52,235 bases of DNA from Phocaeicola plebeius. GTDB taxonomy: Bacteria; Bacteroidota; Bacteroidia; Bacteroidales; Bacteroidaceae. The notes under the pieces are model-generated. The model saw nothing but the letters and a program-made list of their open reading frames with translations, ran no database searches and had not been told where the DNA came from. Shown in pieces: positions 33,197 through 41,811 of this stretch. Within the stretch, counting starts at the first letter, position 1. The number at the start of each line of letters is the position of its first letter. The translations under genes were made by a program, and so were the position numbers. Where the stretch lies: the NCBI GenBank assembly GCA_004558305.1, contig SFDG01000023.1:1-52235 (forward strand), given 5' to 3'.

Positions 33197-34674
33197 ATGA
33201 AACTGAAGTACTGGTTTTTGGCGCTTTGTGGCTGTCCTGCCTTGATGGGAGCGCAGACGAAGTTTGCCTCACAGCAGATTTACCCGGCAAAAAAAGAAAT
33301 CTACCGGAAAGGGTGGATAGATTTCAACAAGAACGGGAAGAAGGATGTCTATGAAGATCCCGAACAGCCCATTGACTTGCGCATCAAGGACTTGTTGTCG
33401 CAAATGACCCTGGAGGAAAAGACCTGCCAGCTGGCTACGCTGTATGGATACAAGCGGGTGTGAAGGATGACCTTCCTACCCCTGATTGGAAGGAGGCGGT
33501 CTGGAAGGACGGCATCGCCAATATCGACGAGCACCTGAACGGCCTGAAGAAGACACCGTATTCCTATCCATACCGTCTCCATGCGGAAGCCATCAACGAG
33601 GTGCAACGCTGGTTTGTGGAGCAGACCCGGCTCGGCATTCCGGTGGATTTCTCGAACGAAGGCATTCATGGACTGAACCATGACCGCTCCACGCCGCTGC
33701 CTGCACCCATCTCCATCGGCAGCACCTGGGACAAGGCATTGGTGCGCGAGGCTGGCGACATTGTGGGCAGGGAGGCGAAGGCATTGGGCGATGCCACCTG
33801 GCCGGAAAGTGAGATTATCCCCACTCCGATGACAGACGACGAACAGCAGTCTATCCGTCAGGTCGTCGAGCAGGCCCGTCGGTCGGATGTCATCGTTGCG
33901 GTGGTGGACGAGGATGCCGCCCGTTGCGGCGAGAACAACTCGCGTACGGGCCTGAACCTTCCGGGAAGGCAGCTCCAGTTAGTACAGGCCCTGCAGGCTA
34001 CCGGGAAGCCGGTAGTACTGGTGCTGATCAACGGCCAGCCACTGACCATCTGCTGGGAGAACCGGTATGTCCCTGCCATTCTGGAAGCCTGGTTCCCCAA
34101 TGCGTGGGGCGGCAATGCCATTGCAGAGGCCTTGTTCGGCGACTACAACCCTGGCGGGAAACTGTCCGTCACCTTCCCGAAGACCATCGGGCAGATTGAG
34201 TACAATTTCCCCTTCAAGCCCGGTGCGCACGAGGAACAGGCATCGAAGGGTCCCAACGGTTATGGCAAGACCTCGGTCTATGGTGCCTTGTACCCGTTTG
34301 GCTTCAGACTGAGCTATACCACGTTCGAGTACACCAACCTGCAGGTCAGCCCCGAGAAGGGACATACGCAATCGGACATCCATGTATCGGTCGATGTGAA
34401 GAACACCGGAAGCCGGGCAGGCGACGAGGTGGTGCAGCTGTACGTGAAGGACCTGTACAGCAGCGTAACGACCTATGTATCGAAGCTGCGTGGCTTTGAG
34501 CGCATCCATTTGGAACCGGGGGAAACGAAGACCGTGCAGTTCGTGCTGAAGCCTTCCGACCTGGAGCTGCTGGACAAGAACATGCAGTGGACCGTAGAGC
34601 CGGGTGACTTCAAGGTCTGCATCGGCAGCAGTTCGGAAGACATCCGCCTGGAGAAAGGGTTCAGGCTGGATTGA
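33197..34674 (+). pseudogene. GH3 beta-glucosidase with a frameshift and a large internal deletion
   Basis: The first frame (33197-33463) gives a signal peptide and the GH3 N-terminus (DLLSQMTLEEKTCQLATLYG YKRV) and then a TGA. Adding one C at about 33459 restores the reading LKDDLPTPDWKEAVWKDGIA in the frame that runs to 34674. In that frame VEQTRLGIPVDFSNEGIHGL..GREAKALG jumps straight to DATWPESEIIP, which in intact enzymes lies in the C-terminal sandwich. Roughly 300-350 residues with the Asp nucleophile and half of the barrel are missing. The rest (GH3_C and fibronectin type III-like end) is well kept. It cannot be an active GH3 enzyme. Confidence 0.9.
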
Positions 34675-34742
34675 ATGACCAACATCATGCCAGGCCATCA
34701 AAAAACGTCCATGCTACCTTATGCGCTTTCATTTCTTTGTTG

Positions 34743-34750
34743 TACCTTTG
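34743..34750 (+). promoter_or_regulatory. -7 box of the cyclophilin-M16-MATE operon
   Basis: TACCTTTG is an exact TAnnTTTG match, 18 bases ahead of the cyclophilin ATG. A convincing -33 element was not seen. Confidence 0.5.
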
Positions 34751-34768
34751 CACCCAAACAACTCATTT

Positions 34769-35605
34769 ATGAAAAAAGTAACTATTTTATTCACTCTGGC
34801 CATCTGCTTCCTGCTGGCTTGCAGCGGCCCGAAAAAGGCTAATATGAACAATAGCAACGAAACGCACGTTCGCCTGGAAACCAACCTGGGCAACATTACC
34901 GTAAAGCTCTACAACGAAACGCCCCTGCACAGGGACAACTTTATCAAACTGGTCAAAGAAGGTGTCTACGACAGTACCCTCTTCCACCGTGTCATCAAGA
35001 ACTTCATGTGCCAGGCAGGCGACCCGGACAGCAAGACGGCTTCCGACACAGCCATGCTGGGCGAAGGGGATGTGGGCTACCGCGTCCCTGCCGAATTCCG
35101 CACTCCTGCCATCTTCCACAAGCGCGGCGTGCTGGCGGCTGCCCGTGAAGGCGACAATGTGAATCCGGAAAAAGCCTCCTCCGGCTGCCAGTTCTACATC
35201 GTGACGGGCAAGAAATTCACCGAAGCACAGCTGATCAACATGGCCAACCAGCAGAACCAGGCCCGGCTGGACACCGTCTTCCAGCAACTGGCCCGCCAGC
35301 ACATGAAGGAAATCTACAAGCTGCGCAAGGCTGGCGACAACGATGCACTGCTGGCCCTGCAGGACTCGCTGGAAGCACAGGCACGCGCCATCGTGAAAGA
35401 GGAACCTGCCAAGACATTCACTCCGGAACAGATTCAGGCATATACTACCGTAGGCGGCACGCCCCACCTAGACGGCAACTATACGGTATTCGGTGAAGTG
35501 ACGGAAGGAATGGAGGTAGTCGAAACCATCGAATCGACACCCACCAACCGTGCCGACCGTCCGCTGAACAATGTCCGCATCCTCAAGGCCGTTATCGTAG
35601 AATGA
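34769..35605 (+). CDS. Cyclophilin-type peptidyl-prolyl isomerase lipoprotein
   Basis: The 278-residue protein has a lipoprotein signal (FTLAICFLLACSG, Cys about 18) and a cyclophilin fold (VRLETNLGNITVKLYNETPLHRDNF; FHRVIKNFMCQAGDP; GYRVPAEF; SGCQFYIVTGK). Between the QFYIVTGK strand and the final GNYTVFGEVTEGMEVV is an insertion of about 65 residues rich in Gln, Ala and Lys, predicted helical. This is typical of Bacteroidetes-only cyclophilins. It should assist folding of exported proteins in the periplasm. The ATG follows a -7 box by 18 bases. The stop overlaps the start of the M16 gene (ATGA). Confidence 0.92.
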   Translation: MKKVTILFTLAICFLLACSGPKKANMNNSNETHVRLETNLGNITVKLYNETPLHRDNFIKLVKEGVYDSTLFHRVIKNFMCQAGDPDSKTASDTAMLGEGDVGYRVPAEFRTPAIFHKRGVLAAAREGDNVNPEKASSGCQFYIVTGKKFTEAQLINMANQQNQARLDTVFQQLARQHMKEIYKLRKAGDNDALLALQDSLEAQARAIVKEEPAKTFTPEQIQAYTTVGGTPHLDGNYTVFGEVTEGMEVVETIESTPTNRADRPLNNVRILKAVIVE

Positions 35606-36840
35606 TACGTATCCAGCGACATATCTTGCCCAACGGCCTGCGCATCGTTCATCACCAGAACGAATCGACCCGGATGGTCGCCCTCAATCTGCTGTATGAT
35701 GTAGGGGCACGCGACGAACATCCGGCGCATACGGGATTCGCCCACCTCTTCGAACACTTGATGTTCGGGGGGTCGGTGAACATCCCGGACTACGATGTAC
35801 CCGTCCAAAATGCCGGTGGGGAGAACAATGCCTGGACCAACAACGACATTACCAACTATTACATCACCCTGCCTTACCAGAATGCAGAAACCGGGTTCTG
35901 GTTGGAAAGCGACCGGATGCTGAGCCTTGACTTCCATCCGCAAAGCCTGGAGGTACAGCGCCAGGTAGTCATCGAAGAGTTCAAGCAACGCAACCTGAAC
36001 CAGCCCTACGGCGACGCTTCGCATCTGATCCGCGCACTGTCCTACCAGACCCATCCGTACCGCTGGCCGACCATCGGCAAGGAAATCAGCCATATTGCCA
36101 ACGCGACACTGGAGGAGGTAAAGGACTTCTTCTTCCGGTTCTATGCGCCCAACAATGCCATTCTGGCCGTCACGGGACACATCTCGTTCGAGGAAACCGT
36201 AGCCCTGGCCGAAAAATGGTTCGGACCGATTCCGGCCCGGGACGTGAAAGCCCGCCGACTGCCGGCCGAACCTCGACAGACGGAACAACGACGACTGCGG
36301 GTGGAACGGAACGTACCGGTAGATGCCCTCTACCTGGCCTTTCACATGGGTGACCGCCTGAGTCGGGAATACTATGTGTGCGACCTGCTGAGCGACCTGC
36401 TCTCGAACGGGCGTTCTTCCCGCCTCATCCGCTCCCTGGTACAGGAACAGAAACTGTTCAGTTCGATAGATGCCTATATCCTGGGCAGCATTGACGAGGG
36501 ATTGCTACAGATTACCGGCAAGCTTTCTGAAGGTATTACCCTGGAGGAAGGAGAAGCCGCCGTCTGGAAAGAGCTGGAACGGCTGAAAACCGTCCCCGTC
36601 ACCTACGAAGAACTGGAAAAGGTGAAGAACCGTTACGAAGCGGAACAGATATTCAGCAACATGAACTACCTGAACGTGGCCAACAATATGGCTTTCTTCG
36701 AACTGTTGGGCGGAGCCGAACGCATCAACGAGGAAGTGGGTCACTACCGCAGCATCACCGCCGAAGAAATCCAGGAAACAGCCACCCGACTGTTTGTTCC
36801 CGAGAACAGCAACATTCTTTATTATCAGGCACAAGCATGA
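35602..36840 (+). CDS. M16 family zinc peptidase (pitrilysin-like)
   Basis: The 412-residue protein has the inverted zinc motif HLFEH (His48, Glu51, His52) in HTGFAHLFEHLMFGG, with the third ligand Glu expected near residue 128 in QRQVVIEEFKQRN. An M16C domain follows in the second half. There is no signal peptide, so it is probably cytosolic. It has the half-size form that works as a dimer. It sits in the middle of a three-gene operon with four-base overlaps on both sides (35602-35605 and 36837-36840). Confidence 0.92.
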   Translation: MIRIQRHILPNGLRIVHHQNESTRMVALNLLYDVGARDEHPAHTGFAHLFEHLMFGGSVNIPDYDVPVQNAGGENNAWTNNDITNYYITLPYQNAETGFWLESDRMLSLDFHPQSLEVQRQVVIEEFKQRNLNQPYGDASHLIRALSYQTHPYRWPTIGKEISHIANATLEEVKDFFFRFYAPNNAILAVTGHISFEETVALAEKWFGPIPARDVKARRLPAEPRQTEQRRLRVERNVPVDALYLAFHMGDRLSREYYVCDLLSDLLSNGRSSRLIRSLVQEQKLFSSIDAYILGSIDEGLLQITGKLSEGITLEEGEAAVWKELERLKTVPVTYEELEKVKNRYEAEQIFSNMNYLNVANNMAFFELLGGAERINEEVGHYRSITAEEIQETATRLFVPENSNILYYQAQA

Positions 36841-38183
36841 GCATGATTCCTCATTACAAGGCACTGCTGCGACTGGGTCTTCCTATCGTCATCGGCCAAA
36901 TCGGGCTGATTGTACTGGGACTGGCCGATACACTGATGATCGGCCATCACAGCACGAGCGAACTGGCGGCAGCCGGCTTCGTGAACAATGTGTTCAACCT
37001 CGCCATTATCTTCAGCACGGGTTTTTCGTACGGACTGACTCCCATCGTCGGCCGTCTGTTCGGACAAGGGAAACGCCAGGAAGCCGCCCGTGCGCTGAAG
37101 AACAGTCTGGCTGCCAATACCCTGATAGCCCTCTTCGTCGGAGGAGTGCTGGGAATGGTCTACCTCTATCTCGGCCAGCTGGGACAACCGGAAGAACTGC
37201 TGCCCACGATACGCCCCTATTATGTCCTGTTACTGCTCTCCATCCCGTTTATCGGATGGTTCAACGGATTCAAGCAATTCACGGACGGCATCACCGACAC
37301 AAAAGTATCCATGTGGATCATGCTGGGCGGCAACCTGCTGAACATCGCAGGCAACTATCTCCTGATTTACGGCAAAGCGGGATGTCCCGAACTGGGACTG
37401 ACAGGAGCCGGCATAGCTACACTCCTGTCCCGCATCACCATGGTAGCAGTCTACCTCTTGCTGTTTTTCGGTTCGCGGCGTTACACCCTCTACCGCCACG
37501 GATTCCGATGGGGACGCATCAACCGTCAGGACTTTGTCGAACTGAACCGTCTGGGCTGGCCCCTGGCCGGCCAAATGGGCATGGAAACGGCAGCATTCAG
37601 CCTCAGTGCCGTAATGGTAGGCTGGTTGGGCAGCAACGAACTGGCCACCAACCAAATCATGATTGCCGTTTCGCAAATCTGCTTCATGATGTACTACGGG
37701 ATGGGAGCTGCCGTATCGGTCCGTATCAGCAACTTCTGTGGTCAATCCGACTGGAAGAACGTGCGCACCACCGCCCATACCGGCTTCCACCTGATTCTGC
37801 TCATGGCCGTAATGAGCAGCATCCCCATTTTCCTGCTACGCCATTCCATCGGAGGATGGTTCACCGACAACGAAGCGGTCAGCGGGATGGTCGTACAGGT
37901 TATTTTTCCCTTTCTCATCTACCAGTTCGGCGACGGCCTGCAAATCAATTTTGCCAATGCCTTGCGAGGTATTGCCGATGTCCGTCCCATGCTGCTGTTC
38001 GCCTTCCTGGCCTATTTCATCATTTCACTGCCGCTCAGCTATGTGTTCGCCTTCGTCTGCCAGTGGGGACTGACAGGCATCTGGATGGCCTACCCATTCG
38101 GACTGACCAGTGCAGGACTGATGTATTACTTCCGCTTCCGCCAGAGCCTCCGGTGCCAGCTGCATCGGCATGCACTCCAATAA
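36837..38183 (+). CDS. MATE-family efflux transporter
   Basis: The 448-residue protein with about 12 hydrophobic segments starts PHYKALLRLGLPIVIGQIGLIVLGLADTLMIGHHST, the NorM-like opening. The second half starts with LNRLGWPLAGQMGMETAAFS. It closes the cyclophilin-M16-MATE operon and overlaps the peptidase gene by four bases. The likely role is Na+- or H+-driven export of organic cations. A strong terminator follows. It is a different subgroup from the MATE protein at 20690-22099. Confidence 0.93.
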   Translation: MSMIPHYKALLRLGLPIVIGQIGLIVLGLADTLMIGHHSTSELAAAGFVNNVFNLAIIFSTGFSYGLTPIVGRLFGQGKRQEAARALKNSLAANTLIALFVGGVLGMVYLYLGQLGQPEELLPTIRPYYVLLLLSIPFIGWFNGFKQFTDGITDTKVSMWIMLGGNLLNIAGNYLLIYGKAGCPELGLTGAGIATLLSRITMVAVYLLLFFGSRRYTLYRHGFRWGRINRQDFVELNRLGWPLAGQMGMETAAFSLSAVMVGWLGSNELATNQIMIAVSQICFMMYYGMGAAVSVRISNFCGQSDWKNVRTTAHTGFHLILLMAVMSSIPIFLLRHSIGGWFTDNEAVSGMVVQVIFPFLIYQFGDGLQINFANALRGIADVRPMLLFAFLAYFIISLPLSYVFAFVCQWGLTGIWMAYPFGLTSAGLMYYFRFRQSLRCQLHRHALQ

Positions 38184-38322
38184 CTCTCAAAAAAAAATCT
38201 ACTGCTGATGAACAAAAGGCAGTACCCACTTGTTGTACCTATAGAAAAACGAAAAAGGTTTAGAGGAACAGACAAACTAAACAAGACATGGACTAAACAG
38301 GTTAATAAATGGTAGTATGTAC

Positions 38323-38376
38323 AAAAGAATCAGAGGAGGAAAAGGACGGCGGTCCTTTCTCTCCTCTGATTCTTTT
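38323..38376. terminator. Bidirectional terminator
   Basis: The perfect 16-base arms AAAAGAATCAGAGGAG (38323-38338) and its complement (38361-38376) enclose an inner stem AAAGGAC/GTCCTTT (38341-38347, 38352-38358). T-rich ends are on both strands. It separates the plus-strand MATE gene from the minus-strand pseudouridine synthase gene. Confidence 0.85.
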
Positions 38377-38384
38377 TCGGGAGG

Positions 38385-39077
38385 TCATCCCATCGGGGCC
38401 GTTTCCGACAGCGGACTGAAGCTCCTCCACAGATTGTCTTCGGGCACAGGGGCCGTGACATCCACCCGTTCTTTCGACACCGGATGCACCAGTTGCACCC
38501 GTCGGGCATGGAGGCAAATGCTCCCGTCGGGATTGGAACGTGGGAAGCCGTATTTCAAGTCTCCCTTGATGGGGCATCCCATTTTGGCCAGCTGACAGCG
38601 TATCTGATGATGCCGTCCCGTCTTCAAATCCACTTCCAACAGGAAATAATTCTCCGAACGCCCGATCAGCCGATAGTGCAAAACCGCCTTCTTGGAGTTC
38701 TTGACCTCCTTGTCGTAGGCATAACTCTTGTTCTGCTTCTCGTTACGCACCAGATAATGCACCAGCTCGCCTTCCTCTTGCGGCGGACAATTCTTCACGA
38801 TGGCCCAATAGGTCTTCTTGACCTCGCTCTGCCGGAACATGTCGTTGAGCCGAGCCAATGCCTTGCCCGTCTTGGCAAACACGACCAGCCCACTGACAGG
38901 ACGATCCAAGCGGTGCGTTACGCCCAGGAACACATTCCCGGGCTTCGCATACTTCTCCTTCAAGTAGCGCTTCACGGTTTCCGAGAGAGGTTCGTCTCCC
39001 GTCTTGTCCCCCTGAACGATTTCCGAAGGGCGCTTGTTGACAATGATGAGATGGTTGTCTTCGTAAACTACCGTCAT
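38385..39077 (-). CDS. RluA-family RNA pseudouridine synthase
   Basis: The 230-residue protein has the catalytic motif GVTHRLDRPVSGLVVFAKT (Asp about 58) and the later RTGRHHQIRCQLAKMGCPI-like block (KTGRHHQIRCQLA) that binds RNA. No S4 domain precedes the catalytic domain, as in RluA-type or tRNA-modifying members. It modifies U to pseudouridine in rRNA or tRNA; the site is not predictable. It is nine bases downstream of fabG on the same strand, so it belongs to the tetR-fabG operon. Confidence 0.92.
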   Translation of the reverse strand: MTVVYEDNHLIIVNKRPSEIVQGDKTGDEPLSETVKRYLKEKYAKPGNVFLGVTHRLDRPVSGLVVFAKTGKALARLNDMFRQSEVKKTYWAIVKNCPPQEEGELVHYLVRNEKQNKSYAYDKEVKNSKKAVLHYRLIGRSENYFLLEVDLKTGRHHQIRCQLAKMGCPIKGDLKYGFPRSNPDGSICLHARRVQLVHPVSKERVDVTAPVPEDNLWRSFSPLSETAPMG

Positions 39078-39086
39078 GAGCGGGAA

Positions 39087-39833
39087 TTACATGTTCATGC
39101 CACCATCCACCTGGATGACCTGACCTGACACATACGATGACATATCAGAAGCCAGGAACGTAGCGATATTCGCCACATCTTCAGGAGTACCGCCACGGCG
39201 CAAAGGAATCTTCTTGCACCATTCAGCCTTCACATCGTCGGACAGCTTGGCTGTCATATCCGTGATGATGAAGCCCGGAGCGATGGCATTGGCACGGATG
39301 CCACGCGAACCCAGTTCCTGCGCAATGGACTTGGCCAGACCGATCATACCGGCCTTCGATGCCGAGTAGTTGCATTGGCCGGCATTGCCGTGAACACCTA
39401 CCACTGATGCCATGTTGATGATGCTGCCGCTTCTTTGGCGCATCATGATGGGGGTACAAGCATGGATGAAGTTGAATGCCGACTTCAAATTAACGGCAAT
39501 CACCGCATCCCACTGCTGTTCGCTCATACGCATCATCAAGCCATCCTTGGTAATGCCTGCATTGTTGACCAGAATGTCGATTGAGCCGAAGTCGGCACGA
39601 ATCTGCTCCACCACCTTGGCCGTGTCCTCGAAGCTGGCTGCGTTAGAGGCATAGCCTTTCACCTTGACACCCAACGCGGCAATTTCCTTTTCCGTATTCT
39701 GACCGTTTTCGTCAATCACCAAGTCTGTAAATGCGATATTTGCACCTTCCGCTGCAAATTTCAGTGCGATTGCCTTACCGATACCGCGAGCGGCACCCGT
39801 AACAATCGCTGTTTTTCCAGTTAATAATCCCAT
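39087..39833 (-). CDS. fabG: 3-oxoacyl-ACP reductase FabG (SDR family)
   Basis: The 248-residue protein has the SDR cofactor motif TGAARGIG (residues about 12-19), NNAG (about 90), the catalytic Ser in INMASVVG and the YSASK pair (Tyr about 154, Lys about 158). The end SSYVSGQVIQVDGGMNM is typical of FabG. It reduces beta-ketoacyl-ACP with NADPH in fatty acid synthesis. The frame is open upstream, but the ATG at 39833 gives the family length and lies 25 bases after the tetR stop. Co-transcription with a TetR regulator suggests control of lipid synthesis. Confidence 0.93.
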   Translation of the reverse strand: MGLLTGKTAIVTGAARGIGKAIALKFAAEGANIAFTDLVIDENGQNTEKEIAALGVKVKGYASNAASFEDTAKVVEQIRADFGSIDILVNNAGITKDGLMMRMSEQQWDAVIAVNLKSAFNFIHACTPIMMRQRSGSIINMASVVGVHGNAGQCNYSASKAGMIGLAKSIAQELGSRGIRANAIAPGFIITDMTAKLSDDVKAEWCKKIPLRRGGTPEDVANIATFLASDMSSYVSGQVIQVDGGMNM

Positions 39834-39858
39834 TTTATTCTTATTTAAAGTGTTATTC

Positions 39859-40449
39859 CTATTCCTTTTTGTGTCCCAGTGCTCCATAAACGATTTTCAA
39901 GACATACCGCCAGCTGGTTTCATCGTCCAGTTTCTCTCCTATCTGATTACGGATATAGGGGACCTCAATCCCTTTGATACAATAATGAAGGATGTCGGCA
40001 GTGATGTCCACATTGTCGATGTCGAAGATACCTTCCTCTTTCCCTTCCGTAAGCACCTTCCGGAACAAGGCGATTTCCGTAGCGTCAAAATCCTTGCGCA
40101 CAGCCTCCACCCGCCAGATGTCACGAAAAAAATCTGCACGCAGTGTCCCGTTGCGGAACACTGCCAACTTGATACTTTCCAGATGGGTGGAAATCATCTC
40201 CAGAATCTTTTCATCGGGCTTGACAGGCTTGTCGGCCACCATCTTCAGGGTATCGGAAAGGCGTTCCACTTCCGACTCCACCACGGCCATGTAGATTTGC
40301 TCCTTACTCTTGAAATAAGTATATAAGGTACGCCTTCCCTTTTTGGAAGCGATGGCAATATCGTTCATGGTGGTTTCCTCTACCCCTTTTTTGGCAAAAA
40401 GCTGCCGGGCCACATCTACCAGTTTCGCTCTTGTCTTTTGAACCGTCAT
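39859..40449 (-). CDS. TetR-family transcriptional regulator
   Basis: The 196-residue protein has an N-terminal helix-turn-helix (RAKLVDVARQLFAKKGVEETTMNDIAIASKKGRRTLYTYFKSKEQI; residues about 6-50) and a helical C-terminal ligand domain. The start MTVQKTRAK at 40449 is favoured over the in-frame ATG at 40470, because the predicted transcription start (about 40481) leaves only 11 bases before the latter. It heads the tetR-fabG-pseudouridine synthase operon. FabG-linked TetR proteins often sense acyl-CoA, so a FabR/FadR-like role is plausible but not shown. Confidence 0.9.
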   Translation of the reverse strand: MTVQKTRAKLVDVARQLFAKKGVEETTMNDIAIASKKGRRTLYTYFKSKEQIYMAVVESEVERLSDTLKMVADKPVKPDEKILEMISTHLESIKLAVFRNGTLRADFFRDIWRVEAVRKDFDATEIALFRKVLTEGKEEGIFDIDNVDITADILHYCIKGIEVPYIRNQIGEKLDDETSWRYVLKIVYGALGHKKE

Positions 40450-40487
40450 TCTCTCACTTCTATTGCACAATTACTAATTAATGTGTG

Positions 40488-40519
40488 CAAAATTACGTTT
40501 TTTCTCCCTATTCCGCAAA
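40488..40519 (-). promoter_or_regulatory. Promoter of the tetR-fabG operon
   Basis: On the minus strand TTTG (40519-40516), a 20-base spacer and TAATTTTG (40495-40488) form a full match to the Bacteroidetes promoter. Predicted start is near 40481. Confidence 0.7.
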
Positions 40520-40577
40520 TATCTACTTGGTTTTCTCTCCTAAGAATGCCAATAAATGCAAAATAAGGGGATAATTA

Positions 40578-40609
40578 TTTGGATATATCAATCAGAGTCC
40601 GTACCTTTG
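40578..40609 (+). promoter_or_regulatory. Promoter of the initiator tRNA gene
   Basis: TTTG (40578-40581), a 20-base spacer and TACCTTTG (40602-40609) form a full match. The tRNA begins 23 bases after the -7 box. Confidence 0.7.
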
Positions 40610-40632
40610 CACTCGCAAAACAGAAATAACAT

Positions 40633-40701
40633 CGCGGAGTGGAGCAGTTGGTAGCTCGTTGGGCTCATAACCCAAAGGCTGTTCGAGTCAGGCCTCCGCA
40701 A
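40633..40701 (+). tRNA. Initiator tRNA-Met (CAU) lacking 4 nt in the variable/T-arm
   Basis: The gene has the initiator marks: acceptor CGCGGAG / CTCCGCA with C1-A72 unpaired, A11-U24 in the D stem, and three G-C pairs in the anticodon stem around CTCATAA. It is only 69 nt long where 73 is expected. After the anticodon stem comes AAAGGCTGTTCGAGTCAGGC. Inserting four bases between AAAGG and CTG (for example TCGC) would give a normal variable loop and a perfect GCCTG/CAGGC T stem. As it stands the variable loop is about one base and the T stem has a G-G mismatch. CCA is not encoded. It may be a pseudo-tRNA. Confidence 0.8.
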
Positions 40702-40707
40702 CTGACG

Positions 40708-40737
40708 AATCCCTGGAATCTTTTCCGGGGATTTTTC
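40708..40737 (+). terminator. Terminator after the tRNA
   Basis: The stem AATCCC-T-GGAA / TTCC-G-GGGATT (40708-40718, 40723-40733) with a 4-base loop is followed by a T run. It begins six bases after the tRNA discriminator. Confidence 0.75.
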
Positions 40738-40752
40738 ATATCCTATTCCTAT

Positions 40753-40802
40753 AAATACCATATCTGCGGTATTTCCGGTTTCACCGGAACCCCCTACCTT
40801 TG
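40753..40802 (+). promoter_or_regulatory. cysK promoter with two adjacent dyads
   Basis: The -7 box is TACCTTTG (40795-40802), with TTTC (40772-40775) 19 bases upstream as a weak -33 box. Dyad 1, AAATACC..GGTATTT (40753-40759, 40768-40774), ends at the -33 box. Dyad 2, TTCCGGT-TTC-ACCGGAA (40773-40789), fills the spacer. Both arms are perfect, 7 bases each. A repressor bound here would block the polymerase. Confidence 0.6.
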
Positions 40803-40838
40803 CCATCAAACAAAAAAACAACTAACTATCGATTGATT

Positions 40839-41783
40839 ATGGGACGTATTTACAACCAACTGACCGAACTGATTGGCCGCACACCGTTGCTGCGGCTGAA
40901 CGTACTGGCACAGGCACATGCTGCCCAAGCCAATGTTATCGCCAAACTGGAATACTTCAACCCGGGCGGCAGCGTGAAAGACCGTATCGCCCTGTCCATG
41001 ATAGAAGATGCCGAGAAGAAAGGCATCCTGAAACCGGGCTCCACCATCATTGAGCCGACCAGCGGCAACACCGGTGTAGGACTGGCGTGGGTGGCTCGGG
41101 TGAAAGGCTACAAAGCCATACTCACCATGCCGGAAACAATGAGTGTAGAACGGCAGAACCTGCTGAAGGCACGAGGTGCCCAGCTGGTACTGACTCCGGG
41201 CAGCGAAGGCATGAAGGGAGCCATCCGCAAGGCACAGGAACTGAAAGAAGCCACTCCAGGGGCCGTCATCCTGCAACAATTCGAGAACCCTGCCAATCCG
41301 GCAGCCCATGCAGCCACGGCCCGTGAAATCTGGGAAGATACCGACGGAAAAATCGACGTACTGGTGGCCGGCGTGGGTACAGGCGGCACCCTGAGCGGTA
41401 CCGGCCGCATCCTGAAGGAGCTAAATCCCTCTCTCGAAGTGGTGGCCGTAGAACCCGATTCGTCTGCCGTATTGTCGGGTGAAAAACCAGGCGCACACAA
41501 GATACAGGGCATCGGAGCCGGCTTTGTGCCACAGACCTTCGACCGGAACGTAGCCGACCGCATCGTACGGGTGAAAGACGATGATGCCATCCGCACGGGC
41601 CGCGAACTGTCTGCCCAAGAGGGCCTGCTCGTAGGCATCTCCTCCGGAGCCGCCGCCTTTGCAGCCCTCCAACTGGCCGCACAGCCTGCGTATGCCGGAA
41701 AGAACATTGTGGTCATCCTGCCCGATACCGGCGAACGGTACCTTTCTACCGTACTCTACGCCTTTGAAGAATATCCGCTGTAA
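40839..41783 (+). CDS. cysK: Cysteine synthase A (O-acetylserine sulfhydrylase)
   Basis: The 314-residue protein starts MGRIYNQLTELIGRTPLLRL. The PLP lysine (Lys47) is in EYFNPGGSVKDRIA, the substrate loop is PTSGNTGVGLAWV, and the phosphate-binding loop is GVGTGGTLSGTGR. The late SSGAAAFAAL and LPDTGERYLST blocks are typical of CysK. It joins O-acetylserine and sulfide to give cysteine. The length is standard. It is monocistronic, with a promoter carrying two dyads that suggest sulfur-responsive control. Confidence 0.96.
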   Translation: MGRIYNQLTELIGRTPLLRLNVLAQAHAAQANVIAKLEYFNPGGSVKDRIALSMIEDAEKKGILKPGSTIIEPTSGNTGVGLAWVARVKGYKAILTMPETMSVERQNLLKARGAQLVLTPGSEGMKGAIRKAQELKEATPGAVILQQFENPANPAAHAATAREIWEDTDGKIDVLVAGVGTGGTLSGTGRILKELNPSLEVVAVEPDSSAVLSGEKPGAHKIQGIGAGFVPQTFDRNVADRIVRVKDDDAIRTGRELSAQEGLLVGISSGAAAFAALQLAAQPAYAGKNIVVILPDTGERYLSTVLYAFEEYPL

Positions 41784-41811
41784 TCTTGCACTATCTTTCT
41801 GTCATTGAGAA

